From Lewinellaceae bacterium (GTDB lineage: Bacteria > Bacteroidota > Bacteroidia > Chitinophagales > Saprospiraceae), in NCBI GenBank assembly GCA_020636325.1, contig JACJYC010000010.1, forward strand, positions 1 through 64,000: a stretch of 64,000 bases of DNA. The letters run 5' to 3'. Within the stretch, counting starts at the first letter, position 1. Each line of letters begins with the position of its first letter. Below the pieces are notes generated by a model. The model did no database searches and was not told where the DNA came from. It worked only from the letters and a program-made list of their open reading frames with translations. Position numbers and translations under genes: made by a program. Of this stretch, positions 51,603-60,694 are shown in pieces.

Positions 51603-54476
51603 TCAAATCAACTGAAACTCCGGCAGCAGCACCACCGCCCAGATAATGTCTTCCAGGGCCTCCTGCGGCTTTTCCTCATCCCAGTTTTTCAGCAGCAATT
51701 TCTTTTCCTTCCGGCTCGGGGTACGGCCAAAGGCTTTGAGGTACAACCGGTCCAGCAATTGTGCCGGATCGTCGCCTGTTGCGGCCAATAAATCGGCGCT
51801 GGCACGGGCGATATCCTCGTGGAAAAACGCGCTGTTGGTCAGGAGCAGGGATTGCAACAGGGTCGGTTCCGCATCCCGGCGGGTGGTGACGATCTCCCGC
51901 ACCGGGCGCCCCAGCGTTTTCATGAATTCGTCCTGGCGCACCAGCGCGGCCCGCACAAACGGCAGGGCGGCAGTATCCGCATCGAAGGCGAAACCCGGCA
52001 ATTTACCCCAATAACTGTTCTGCCCGTTTCCGGCATTCCAGGCCCGGGGCCAGGCCGCATCGTCAAATGCCGGAGCGGTCCAGTTTTGCTGCAGGGTATC
52101 GGCAGAGGTCTTCCAATCGCTGTCCGAGTAAATCAATTGGGTCGCGCCGTTTTCAAAGGTCAGCCGCATGGAAAACAACAGCCCCGCCGGATTGGGGATC
52201 TCGCCGTCATTGATCCCGGCAACCGCCAGGAGGTTCTCTTCGGCAAACAAATCGACGGGAATGGTCAGCCGGTGGACCTTGCGCCAATCTTCTCCCGTCC
52301 CGACCTGCCGGCCGTTCAGATAACAGGCATAAGCGTGGTCAGCCGTGATCAGGGCCTCAGCCGATTTCAGTTTTGAGGCCTGTTCCAGCGAAAAGGACCT
52401 TCGGAAGAACCGGGTTCCCGGCTTGGGCAACACCCGGCGATCCAGTTCGATCTCTTCGTGCCAGATCCAGTTGGCCGGCATTTTTCCGCCGCTGGGGTCG
52501 AAGGCCACGCCGAAGTAGGCAGGCGCCGCCACCCGGGCCAGCGCATCCACAAATTGCTCGGCTGTGAGGCGGCGTATGGCAGGCCCCCGGAATACGAATT
52601 TTTCGGATAACAGGTACTCCGGCGAGGGGTACGATACCGCCGGCAACTGGTAGGCCCGCGAAGTCATGATCCGGAGCAGCAGCTTCCGGAAGTCGTAACC
52701 GCTGTCAATGAAGTCGGCAGCCAGCCAGTCCAGCAGATCCTGACTCCAGGGAATATTGTCCATTTCATCCGCAGGCGCCACGATCCCGCGGCCGAAAAGC
52801 CGGTCCCAAAACCGGTTGACGAGGGTCCGGTACAGCCTGCCGTCGGCGGGCTGTACGATCACTTCGGCCAATTGCCGCAGGCGATCTTTGAGGCTGTCAG
52901 CCGCCACCTGCCCCAGTTCCGGGTACAGGAATGCCGTTTTGGCCATCCGTCCGGTAGGTTTGTCGCAGCGGTAGATCTCCAGCGGAGTTTCAGAGAAGAT
53001 ATTGGCGAACCCGTAGGATTGGTCGAGGGTGAGGTTGTTCACGAAGCTGTTGTGGCAGGAGGCGCATTTGAGATTCAGCCCCAACAGGGACTGCGAGATG
53101 TTCTGGGCAGCCTGCAATTCGGTGCGCTGGCTGGCATTGACCTCTCCGCGCCATTTGATCCCTTTGATAAAACCTTCCGATTCAGGTTCCGGATTGATCA
53201 GTTCTGCCGCCATCCGGTCATAAGGCTTGTTTTCGTACAGGGAGCGGTAAAGCCAATCCGAGATCTGCCTGCGCCCGCCGGTGATGTAGCCGGTACCCGA
53301 ATAGTCGTTGCGCAGCAGGTCATTCCAGAAGCTGAGCCAATGGAGGGTGTAACCGTCCTGATCGTCGAGCAGCCGTTTGATGAGTTGTTCCCGCTTGTTG
53401 TCCGACCGGTCGGCCAGGAATTGTTCCACCGCAGCAGGTTCCGGCAGAAGCCCGATAATGTCCAGATAAGCCCGGCGCATGAATTGGCGGTCGTCGATCA
53501 CATCGGGCCAGTCCAGGTCATTTTCTTCAAAATAAACATGGACAAACTTGTCGACGGGATGAGTGATATCCGCCGGAGTCTCCGGCAATTGCGGTTGCTT
53601 CAGGGCCATCTCCGCCTCCCGGAACACTTTCAGTTCCCGGTCGGCCCAATGCGCGCCCCGGTCGATCCACAGGCGGATCAGTTTGATCTCATCGGCTTGC
53701 AGCACCTTGCCTTTGGGCGGCATGGCATCCTCATCGGAGCGGGGCAATTCCAACCGGCGGATGACCTCGCTCTCAGCGGCCTTACCCGCGATCAGGATCG
53801 GGCCATCCTCCCCACCCGCAAAAACCCCTTCTTTTGAATCGAGCGCCAATCCGCCCTTGCGCTTTTCGGTACTGTGGCATTGGTAGCAGTTGTGCGCGAA
53901 GATGGCCCGCACCTCCAGGTTGAGCCGGTCGAGCTGGTCCTGCGGCAGGGAATCGCCCTGGGCAACCGCCAGGAAGGCCTGCAGTTGACCTGAACCTCCG
54001 TGGTCTTTACCGCTGCCCGGCAGCACCGAAGAGAGGTAATCGGCGCCGTGGGTCAGGCTGGCGCCCAAATGGCCTGTGACCGCCAGACTGAGGCCGGTAA
54101 CGATCAGGCTCAGGTATGCAAAGCGATGCTGCCTGCGGTAAAGCCAGGCCGATATGCAGGACAAAACAGTCGTTATATATCCGGCCCATTGGTGCTGGTC
54201 GATGAGCCCGCCGGCGTAATCCTCCGTCTGGCGAAGCATCAGCCCCATCACCGCCGACAGGATCGCCGTGGCAGCCCCAAGGTAGACCATACCGCTGTAA
54301 TCCGGTTTTCTTTTCCGCCACCGGTTCCAGCTTTCCAACAGCAGGGCCCCGGCCAGCAACCCGATCGGGAAGTGGACCATCAGCGGGTGGAGGCGGCCCA
54401 TCAGGGCGATCAGCCAGTTTGCGGACAGAAAGGTCATCGGTAATGCAAGATGTAAAAGGGTGAATGCAAAACGCAA
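51603..54476 (-). CDS. DUF1549/DUF1553 (PSD1) protein with N-terminal membrane domain and c-type haem motif
   Basis: 957 aa. Residues about 14-150 are a DUF2231-like four-helix membrane domain (LHPLMVHFPIGLLAGALLLESW). Then a PSCyt1 cytochrome segment with NCYQCHS haem-binding-like motif (CxxCH, about 197), DUF1549 (about 310-520, with another CASCHNSF), a lectin-like insert (ADHAYACYLNGRQVGTG) and the PSD1/DUF1553 domain (VNRFWDRLFGRGIV, TSRAYQ, LYLKAFGRTPSRKE). Either ATG at 54476 or 54437 is possible. It pairs with the DUF1501 gene downstream. Confidence 0.93.
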   Translation of the reverse strand: MRFAFTLLHLALPMTFLSANWLIALMGRLHPLMVHFPIGLLAGALLLESWNRWRKRKPDYSGMVYLGAATAILSAVMGLMLRQTEDYAGGLIDQHQWAGYITTVLSCISAWLYRRQHRFAYLSLIVTGLSLAVTGHLGASLTHGADYLSSVLPGSGKDHGGSGQLQAFLAVAQGDSLPQDQLDRLNLEVRAIFAHNCYQCHSTEKRKGGLALDSKEGVFAGGEDGPILIAGKAAESEVIRRLELPRSDEDAMPPKGKVLQADEIKLIRLWIDRGAHWADRELKVFREAEMALKQPQLPETPADITHPVDKFVHVYFEENDLDWPDVIDDRQFMRRAYLDIIGLLPEPAAVEQFLADRSDNKREQLIKRLLDDQDGYTLHWLSFWNDLLRNDYSGTGYITGGRRQISDWLYRSLYENKPYDRMAAELINPEPESEGFIKGIKWRGEVNASQRTELQAAQNISQSLLGLNLKCASCHNSFVNNLTLDQSYGFANIFSETPLEIYRCDKPTGRMAKTAFLYPELGQVAADSLKDRLRQLAEVIVQPADGRLYRTLVNRFWDRLFGRGIVAPADEMDNIPWSQDLLDWLAADFIDSGYDFRKLLLRIMTSRAYQLPAVSYPSPEYLLSEKFVFRGPAIRRLTAEQFVDALARVAAPAYFGVAFDPSGGKMPANWIWHEEIELDRRVLPKPGTRFFRRSFSLEQASKLKSAEALITADHAYACYLNGRQVGTGEDWRKVHRLTIPVDLFAEENLLAVAGINDGEIPNPAGLLFSMRLTFENGATQLIYSDSDWKTSADTLQQNWTAPAFDDAAWPRAWNAGNGQNSYWGKLPGFAFDADTAALPFVRAALVRQDEFMKTLGRPVREIVTTRRDAEPTLLQSLLLTNSAFFHEDIARASADLLAATGDDPAQLLDRLYLKAFGRTPSRKEKKLLLKNWDEEKPQEALEDIIWAVVLLPEFQLI

Positions 54477-54694
54477 CGGTTTTAAAGGGTGGAACTAAAG
54501 TAGGGAATTCCCGGAAATTGGCAGAAAAAAATCAAAAGTCAGGTTTCCGATCTACGATTACAACACCAAATTACATGCCCGAATTAGGGTCTCCTCCAAA
54601 TACTTTTTGCAAATTTGTTTTTCTGGAAAGGATTGTTGATTTGTTGATCTGTTGAAAACGATCGCCTTCGGATCAGCTACGCGTGTCGCGCGGC

Positions 54695-54785
54695 AAGCCA
54701 AATCAACGCATCAACAAAAATAAACCCATCAACAAAATAAACCTATCAACAAAAATAAACGCATCAACAAAAATAAACCCATCAC
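54695..54785. repeat. AACAAAAATAAACSCATC repeat
   Basis: Five copies of an 18-nt unit (CATCAACAAAAATAAACC with small changes), ending about 20 bp before the next ATG. The rest of the 54477-54807 gap shows no gene. Confidence 0.85.
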
Positions 54786-54807
54786 CCTACAACCGTGTCA
54801 ACCAAAT

Positions 54808-56328
54808 ATGGCCAAAACACCCTCCGCCCGACTTTATGATCTCATCCATTCCCTGACCGGAACGGAAAAGCGCCATTTCAAGCTGTATGCCCGTGAAGGG
54901 GACAACAAGTACAACCTCCTGTTTGACGCCATGGAAAAACAGGACGTTTTTGACGATTACGCCCTTCAGGAATTGGTGTATCCCGGCGAAAACATCCAAA
55001 GCCGGAAGTACTCCGAACTGAAGGCCTACCTCTACGATCTGATCCTGCAAAGCCTGCAGCGATACGACGAACACGCTTCCGTCGATTTCCGGATCAAGGG
55101 GTATCTGCAACACGTCAGGGTGCTGTACCGGCGATCGCGTTTTGCGGAGGCTGTCGACCAACTGGCCAAAGCGCGGCGGGTGGCCATCCAATTCGAACAG
55201 TATACTGCCTTGCTGGAAATCCTGAACTGGGAAAAACAACTGGCTTATGCCAACATGGATGTAGCCTTCCTGGCGGCAGAATTATCCAGGATCTCAAAAG
55301 AGGAAACCGAGGCCTACCGGGAGCTCCACCTGTGTACCCGCCTGCGCAACCTGTTCTTCGAATTGTGGGCCATCATACGTCAGGACCCCGCACCCGGGCA
55401 ATCCGCGCGGCAACGCCTGCTGAAATGGAAGGAAAACCTCGATTTGCCGGAGACTGCGACGTTGACGTCCTACACCTCAAGCGTATTGTCCCTGCGCCTC
55501 CAATCCCTGATGCATTATGCGGGCGGCGAGCAAAAGGCGTTCTACCGGACCGGCAAAGACCTGCTCGACCTGATGGAATCCAACCGGCATTTCCTGGAAG
55601 AAGATGTTTCGGAGTATATCTCGGCGCTCAGCAATTTCATGCGCAGTTGCGGCGAACTCAACCGGATTGCCGAATTGGAAGAAAGCCTGGAAAAGCTTCG
55701 CCGGCTCAAACCCAACACCCCGGATGACGAATTGAAGATCCACCGACAGTACTACCAGATCAAATTTGCCCTCTGCATCCAGCAAGCCGACTTTCAGGAA
55801 GGCATGCGGGCGCTCGACAACCACCTCCAGGAAAAGGAAAAGTTCAACCCCGCTTTTTTCGACCGGCAGGCCTTCTTTTATACCTATTTCTACATTTGTT
55901 TCGGCGCGGGTGATTTTGACCGGGCCCTTTCCTTTCTCAACCAATGGCTGCAATCGGACAAGGGCATTGAGCGGCAGGACCTGCAAGCCCTCGCCCGCAT
56001 CCTCAACCTGGTCATCCATTACGAACTGGGCAATTCCGTATTGTTGGATTCACTGCTGCGTTCCACTTACCGCTTTCTGAAAAAACGGAACAGCCTGCAT
56101 CAGGTTGAACAGAAATTCATCGAAGGCATCAAGGAAGCCATTGAAGCGGGATCCGCCAAAACGGAAAGGATGGCGTTTGAAAAATTGGGAGAAGAATATA
56201 AACGGCTGGCGGCTTCATCGCCTCAGGCCCGCAAATTGCTCACAAGACCCTTTCACCTGCTGGCCTGGGTGGACAGCAAGATCAGAAACCAGCCGTTTTA
56301 CAAATCACTAAGCGAATACGAAAAATGA
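54808..56328 (+). CDS. Large all-helical (TPR-like) protein, function unknown
   Basis: 506 aa, no signal peptide or membrane segment. It reads as regularly spaced amphipathic helices over the full length, e.g. RFAEAVDQLAKARRVAIQFEQY (about 118-140) and FDRALSFLNQWLQ (about 372), as in TPR/SEL1-like solenoids. The opening SARLYDLIHSLTGTEKRHFKLYA and a following NKYNLLFDAMEKQ are distinctive, and I recall similar proteins only from Saprospirales-type genomes. Probably a protein-interaction scaffold. No catalytic motif. Confidence 0.75.
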   Translation: MAKTPSARLYDLIHSLTGTEKRHFKLYAREGDNKYNLLFDAMEKQDVFDDYALQELVYPGENIQSRKYSELKAYLYDLILQSLQRYDEHASVDFRIKGYLQHVRVLYRRSRFAEAVDQLAKARRVAIQFEQYTALLEILNWEKQLAYANMDVAFLAAELSRISKEETEAYRELHLCTRLRNLFFELWAIIRQDPAPGQSARQRLLKWKENLDLPETATLTSYTSSVLSLRLQSLMHYAGGEQKAFYRTGKDLLDLMESNRHFLEEDVSEYISALSNFMRSCGELNRIAELEESLEKLRRLKPNTPDDELKIHRQYYQIKFALCIQQADFQEGMRALDNHLQEKEKFNPAFFDRQAFFYTYFYICFGAGDFDRALSFLNQWLQSDKGIERQDLQALARILNLVIHYELGNSVLLDSLLRSTYRFLKKRNSLHQVEQKFIEGIKEAIEAGSAKTERMAFEKLGEEYKRLAASSPQARKLLTRPFHLLAWVDSKIRNQPFYKSLSEYEK

Positions 56329-56330
56329 AG

Positions 56331-56401
56331 AATCGAGGAATTGCTTCTTCAGTTCTTCAATTCCTCAATTCCTCAGTTCCTCAGTTCCTCAATTCCTCAA
56401 T
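56331..56401. repeat. Octamer repeat TTCCTCAR
   Basis: About seven 8-nt units (ATTCCTCA, GTTCCTCA), just after the stop codon at 56328. Same family as in 17133-17440 and 31965-32345. Confidence 0.88.
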
Positions 56402-56406
56402 AACAT

Positions 56407-56646
56407 TCAGGGATTAATGTCATGCGTGACATTACCCCCCCGAATGCTGAAATAATGACTGAGCCCGTTGATTGAACGCACCCTGCGGATGTCAATGCCA
56501 TCCCAGGTAATGCGCGAGCCGGGTGAACTCTCCAGGTTCAGGCGCGGCTTCCGGACATCAAAGCCCCCTTTGACCTGATTTTGACGGGTCTCATCCAAAA
56601 CCAATTCAGGTTGATCAAAAGACTCAAGTGTTAAGTTTTTTTTCAT
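56407..56646 (-). CDS. Double-glycine-leader peptide (RiPP-like precursor)
   Basis: 79 aa from the ATG at 56646 (an in-frame start 15 codons upstream has a basic run that does not fit). Leader MKKNLTLESFDQPELVLDE then RQNQVKGG, the basic-start/acidic-middle/GG pattern of Bacteroidota natural-product precursors exported by C39-peptidase ABC transporters. The following 50 residues (from FDVRKPRLN to THDINP) have no Cys but many Arg, Ser, Asn and Asp, and a second RGG. No modifying enzyme or transporter lies nearby. Confidence 0.55.
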   Translation of the reverse strand: MKKNLTLESFDQPELVLDETRQNQVKGGFDVRKPRLNLESSPGSRITWDGIDIRRVRSINGLSHYFSIRGGNVTHDINP

Positions 56647-56794
56647 ACCTTTTAATTTGAAGCGACGAAAACTTTTCGCCGTATAAGACATAAAGTCTAA
56701 GTTGTAAGTCTGGTAACTGTGCGCAGCCGACGCCGTCAGCCCTGGGACGAAGACTTTGTCGTCCGGAGGCCGAAGTTAAGCCGTAAGTCGCCAC

Positions 56795-56892
56795 CAGCAT
56801 CCACCACGCCTCAGCGTGGCAGCATCCAGCATCCAGTATCCAGTATCCAGTATCCAGTATCCACCACGCCTCAGCGTGGCAGCATCCAGATC
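56795..56892. repeat. Heptamer CAGYATC with two palindromes
   Basis: CAGCATC/CAGTATC units, about seven, framed by CCACGCCTCAGCGTGG at 56804-56819 and 56864-56879. The palindrome's reverse complement is at 27218-27233. Confidence 0.88.
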
Positions 56893-56964
56893 AAACTCCC
56901 CAATTAACACCCATAACAGCCGAAAGTCAAACCTTTTTTACAATAAAGTCAGTTTTCCAAATGG

Positions 56965-58362
56965 TTATTCCTTGAAAATCGCCCATAAATCTACATTGCT
57001 GCCCCAACAGTTGACCTTATGGATTTCCGGCAGCTTGAACAGGCAGGTTTCCACCAGGTTGAACGCAAAGGGCTTGACATTGCAACGATTGGCATCGATG
57101 TAGAAGACTTTGCCGTAAGTATTTTCCGCCAGGCAGGTATATTCCGCAAAGGCATTGGTGTTGGTCAGGTCGGCATTGAGAAAAGTCAGGATCTGAATGG
57201 TGATATTTTTACCGGTCAGGCCGTCGGCCCAATCGCAGATGTCCAGGCCCCTGATCTTGCAGATATTGGCCCCGTCAGAGATGAGAAAAATGGCCTTGCG
57301 CAAGGAATCATTGGCGGAGAACAGGGAAGGCGAGTCCACCAGGATGTTCAACAACGGCGTCGTGCCGTCGGGGGCCAGAAAGTCGAGGGCAAAACGAAAG
57401 TCCGTCCGGTTCAACTCCCCGACCGGGTGCCAGAGCTTGGGCACCGTGCCGCAATCCCCGCCGATGGTGCCGATCCCCAGGCTGGTCGATTCCGGGATCC
57501 TTTTGAGCAGATAAAGCGCCGTTTCCTTCATGACCTTGAACCGGTCCTTGTCGACGCAGGCGACTTTTTCCATGACCATCGAGCCTGATATATCCAACAG
57601 GAATACCACCTCGTCATAAACCGAGAAGTCCAGCAGCTGGTAGATATTGGCCGGGATGTCCGCATAACCGGCGCCGGAAGTCTCATCGTGCGCCGCCGTT
57701 TCGGGGAATTCCCGCATCGGGATGCCCAGGGAGTCGCAAAGCATCTTGTAATTTCCGCGCGCCGCCGCGTTGGAGCCGTCGTATTCCAGCGCGCCCGCGA
57801 AAAAGTCGACACTGCGCTCCATATCGCGCTTGTGGATGTGCAGGTGCTCGGGTTGATCCCGGCTCAGGTGGGCATTCTTGCCCTGGTTCATGAAGGTGGC
57901 GTACCCCAGCGTATTGGAAATAATGGACAGCAGCCTGGGGCGTCCCAGGGCTTTTTGCGCTTCAAAGGCCTGCCTGAGCTGGGGAATGGCCTGGTCGAAC
58001 CGGCTTGTGTAGGTATAGATCAGGCCGGTCACCATATACCGGAAGGCGAGCCTTTGCCGGTTTTCCGGGTCGGGAGCGGCCGTCATGGCGGCAGCCCCCC
58101 GCTGGAGTACGTTCAACGCTTCGTCCCCCGATCCGGACCGGCCAAGCGACAAGGCGTACGCCAGGGCAAAATTGAATTCATCGGGCACGGCTTCATAGGC
58201 CCTTTTGAAATGCCGGGTCGCCGCTCCCGTATCGCCTTCGTTGAAATAATAGGCGCCGACATAGTAATTCCGGTAAGCTTCCCGCTCCCCGCCCGGCGGA
58301 CGCAAAGAGAGGCTGACCAGACAGGCGATCAAAACAGACAGGTATATTGCAGCTTTTCTCAT
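56965..58362 (-). CDS. Exported vWA-domain protein with TPR-like N-terminal half
   Basis: 465 aa. Signal peptide about residues 1-20. Residues about 30-180 are TPR-like (YYVGAYYFNEGDTGAATRHFKRAY). The vWA domain starts near 250: EVVFLLDISGSM is the MIDAS DxSxS, then the conserved LISDGAN (about 380). vWA domains bind proteins through a metal ion. The OmpA-family gene directly upstream (58479-60467) is transcribed the same way, so the two may act in one envelope assembly. Confidence 0.85.
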   Translation of the reverse strand: MRKAAIYLSVLIACLVSLSLRPPGGEREAYRNYYVGAYYFNEGDTGAATRHFKRAYEAVPDEFNFALAYALSLGRSGSGDEALNVLQRGAAAMTAAPDPENRQRLAFRYMVTGLIYTYTSRFDQAIPQLRQAFEAQKALGRPRLLSIISNTLGYATFMNQGKNAHLSRDQPEHLHIHKRDMERSVDFFAGALEYDGSNAAARGNYKMLCDSLGIPMREFPETAAHDETSGAGYADIPANIYQLLDFSVYDEVVFLLDISGSMVMEKVACVDKDRFKVMKETALYLLKRIPESTSLGIGTIGGDCGTVPKLWHPVGELNRTDFRFALDFLAPDGTTPLLNILVDSPSLFSANDSLRKAIFLISDGANICKIRGLDICDWADGLTGKNITIQILTFLNADLTNTNAFAEYTCLAENTYGKVFYIDANRCNVKPFAFNLVETCLFKLPEIHKVNCWGSNVDLWAIFKE

Positions 58363-58375
58363 TCTGTTGATTTTA

Positions 58376-58476
58376 GTCGTAAGTCGTAAGTGATAAGTCG
58401 TAAGTCTTCCATACTGGCCACTTACGACTTACGACTGAGGACTTACGACTTACGACTGAGGACTTACGACTTACAA
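58376..58476. repeat. Heptamer repeat ACTTACN / CGTAAGT
   Basis: Units in both orientations, separated by CTTCCATACTGG. The tract links the vWA and OmpA genes, ending next to the OmpA stop. Confidence 0.88.
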
Positions 58477-58478
58477 CT

Positions 58479-60467
58479 TCACTCCATGGCCGTAATCCGC
58501 ACCTCCACCCGGCGGTTCATGGCCTTGGGGTCGTCGTTCTTGATCTCGCCCCGGCCCTGGAGGTAGATCTGGTCGATCACGATATTATTGCGGACCAGCG
58601 CCAGGGCGACCTCTTTGGCCCGTTCCTCGGAAATGCGGAGGTTGTAGACGTCCGTACCGATATCATCGGCAAATCCGATAATTTCGACTTTAAGGATCTT
58701 CTTGTTTTTCAGGGCCCCCAGAAAGGATTCCAGTTTGTCGGCTTCTGAGGGGGTCAGGGTGTGGTCGTCAAACTGAAAAAAGGCCGTGTGCTGATAATTC
58801 ACTTTTACGCCTTTGGGCGTGGGCGGCTCCACCGGTTCTTTTTCTTTTTTGGGTTCTTCGGGGGCGTTGGTAAAGGTCAGGGTCGGCCGGAGCAGCATCT
58901 CAATGGTATAGAACGTCTTGTTGCTCCACTCTGGTACAACGAACTCATTGTGATAGGGAAAATACCCCTTCTGGGTAATGCCGAAATCGAGCGTTTCGTC
59001 GGCGCCGACGCACATGAAAAACCGGCCGTTATCGTCGGTCCTGAAGGCCGGCTTGCCATTGACCGCCACATCCGTTTTGACGCCGATGAGCAGGATGGAA
59101 TCCCGGACGAATCCTTCGACGTAGGTGATCGGATCGCCGAACAGTTTGTCGGAAAGGTCAAAATTATAGATATCCAGCTGCCCTTGTCCGCCCGGCCGGT
59201 CGGAGGCGAAATAGCCGGTTTTGCCGTCGGCGGTGAGGAAAAGGCCCAGTTCGCGGAAGGGTGAATTGACCGGGGGCCCCAGGTTGACCGGCGTGCTCCA
59301 CTGGTTGGTCCGGACATCCAGCCAGCTCATGAAGATATCCTGATCGCCGAGCCCCAGGTGCCCTTCGGAAGAGAAGTACAGGGTTTTGCCGTCGTTGCTG
59401 ATAAAAGGCGCTTCCTCATTCTCGGGCGTATTGATCTTGACGCCGAGGTTGACAGGTTGCGACCAGGAGCCGTCGGGTCGTTTTTCGCTGCGCCAGATGT
59501 CGGTGCCGCCCAGGCCGCCCGCCCGGTTGCTCGAGAAATAAATGACCGTCCCGTCGCAATTGACGGCCGCCTGGGAATCCCAGTTCTCCGAATTGAGCAC
59601 GCCTTTGACGGGGCCGGCCCCGGTCACCTCTTCGCCGTTCACGAGGGCTTCCCAGATGTCGCAGGGGCCCAGCACATTTTCGCGGCCGCAAGCGGTATAA
59701 TAAAGCCGCCTTCCGTCGCGGATAAAGGTGCTCATGCCTTCAAAACTGGGCGTATTCAGGCCTTTGAACGGGGTACTGCTCTGCCATTCGCCGTCCTCTT
59801 TTTCACTGTAAAACAGGTCCTCTTCCTTTTCCGGCTGGTTCCTGTGCTGGGTATAAAAGAGCTTTTTCTGGTCGTTGGTCAGGAAGGGGAAATAGTCGTC
59901 GTGCCGGGTATTTATCCGGGGGCCTAGATTGCGCACCTCGGTGATATTGAGAAATTTCAGGGAATCCATGGAGACCTTGCAGGCCTGGATATTGGCGGAC
60001 AGCCGCCAAAGGCAGTCCACTTCCATTTTGACCTCTTTTTCGGCCTGAAAACCGAATTCGGAGAGGGCCACGGCCTGAAGCGCCTTGAACTTTTCAAAAT
60101 ACTGAAGGGCCAATTGAGGTTTGCCCAACTTGTAATAGGCGTCGGCAACCTGAAAGTAGATGATGCGGGAGAACATGGAGTCGGTCTCCACGACCTTCAG
60201 AAAGTAGTTGAGGGCCTTGTCGTAAGACCGCAGAAAATAACTGCAATACCCCGCAGCGCGTTGAGCGGCCAGCATGCCGGGCTGCAGCTTGATGGCTTTT
60301 TCGAAACTGCGCAGGGCCTGTTCGTATTTTCGGTTCAGCAGCAGGTCTTCCCCTTCGTTGAAGTGCGCCGTAGCCAATTCGCCCGCCGTTTTGGAGCCGG
60401 GTTGAGCCTGGACGGCGAATGAACACAACATAAAACAAATCACCAGAAAGTAAATCGGTCGTTGCAT
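58479..60467 (-). CDS. OmpA-family protein with TPR and WD40-like PD40 repeats
   Basis: 662 aa from the ATG at 60467, which gives the signal peptide IYFLVICFMLCSFAVQAQ; an upstream start adds repeat-derived basic residues. TPR region about residues 30-160 (ALRSFEKAIKLQPG). PD40 propeller (about 190-420) with repeated VIYFSSNRAGGLGGTDIW and KTLYFSSEGHLGLGDQDIF. Short carboxypeptidase-like beta region, then the C-terminal OmpA domain (about 560-662) with FADDIGTDVYNLRISEERAKEV and NRRVEVRI, which binds peptidoglycan. Common in Bacteroidota, sometimes linked to gliding or type IX secretion (PorE-like). Confidence 0.93.
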   Translation of the reverse strand: MQRPIYFLVICFMLCSFAVQAQPGSKTAGELATAHFNEGEDLLLNRKYEQALRSFEKAIKLQPGMLAAQRAAGYCSYFLRSYDKALNYFLKVVETDSMFSRIIYFQVADAYYKLGKPQLALQYFEKFKALQAVALSEFGFQAEKEVKMEVDCLWRLSANIQACKVSMDSLKFLNITEVRNLGPRINTRHDDYFPFLTNDQKKLFYTQHRNQPEKEEDLFYSEKEDGEWQSSTPFKGLNTPSFEGMSTFIRDGRRLYYTACGRENVLGPCDIWEALVNGEEVTGAGPVKGVLNSENWDSQAAVNCDGTVIYFSSNRAGGLGGTDIWRSEKRPDGSWSQPVNLGVKINTPENEEAPFISNDGKTLYFSSEGHLGLGDQDIFMSWLDVRTNQWSTPVNLGPPVNSPFRELGLFLTADGKTGYFASDRPGGQGQLDIYNFDLSDKLFGDPITYVEGFVRDSILLIGVKTDVAVNGKPAFRTDDNGRFFMCVGADETLDFGITQKGYFPYHNEFVVPEWSNKTFYTIEMLLRPTLTFTNAPEEPKKEKEPVEPPTPKGVKVNYQHTAFFQFDDHTLTPSEADKLESFLGALKNKKILKVEIIGFADDIGTDVYNLRISEERAKEVALALVRNNIVIDQIYLQGRGEIKNDDPKAMNRRVEVRITAME

Positions 60468-60545
60468 ATTATCACCGGTTTTGGGTATACGGTTTGGTTG
60501 TACGGAAGGGTTTTCTCTGTATGTTTGGCGGGCTGGAGCTTTTTT

Positions 60546-60604
60546 ATTGATTCGATTGATTCGATTTTTCGATTGATTCGCCACGCCGCGGCGTGGTCGA
60601 TTGA
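60546..60604. repeat. ATTGATTCG repeat with palindrome CCACGCCGCGGCGTGG
   Basis: Units ATTGATTCG/ATTTTTCG; palindrome at 60581-60596 followed by TCGATTG, identical in sequence and flank to 17292-17307. Confidence 0.88.
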
Positions 60605-60694
60605 ATTTGGTCTATAATTCTCCCCGACTAATCGAAGAAAACCGGGCGGCGGGGCAAAAATACCTATATTAGCCGGATAAAGCGCTTTTGGGTT

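Noticed and set aside
12520..60604. The intergenic repeats as a CRISPR array
   Set aside because: Units of 7-20 nt are contiguous without 30-40-nt unique spacers, and no cas gene is present.
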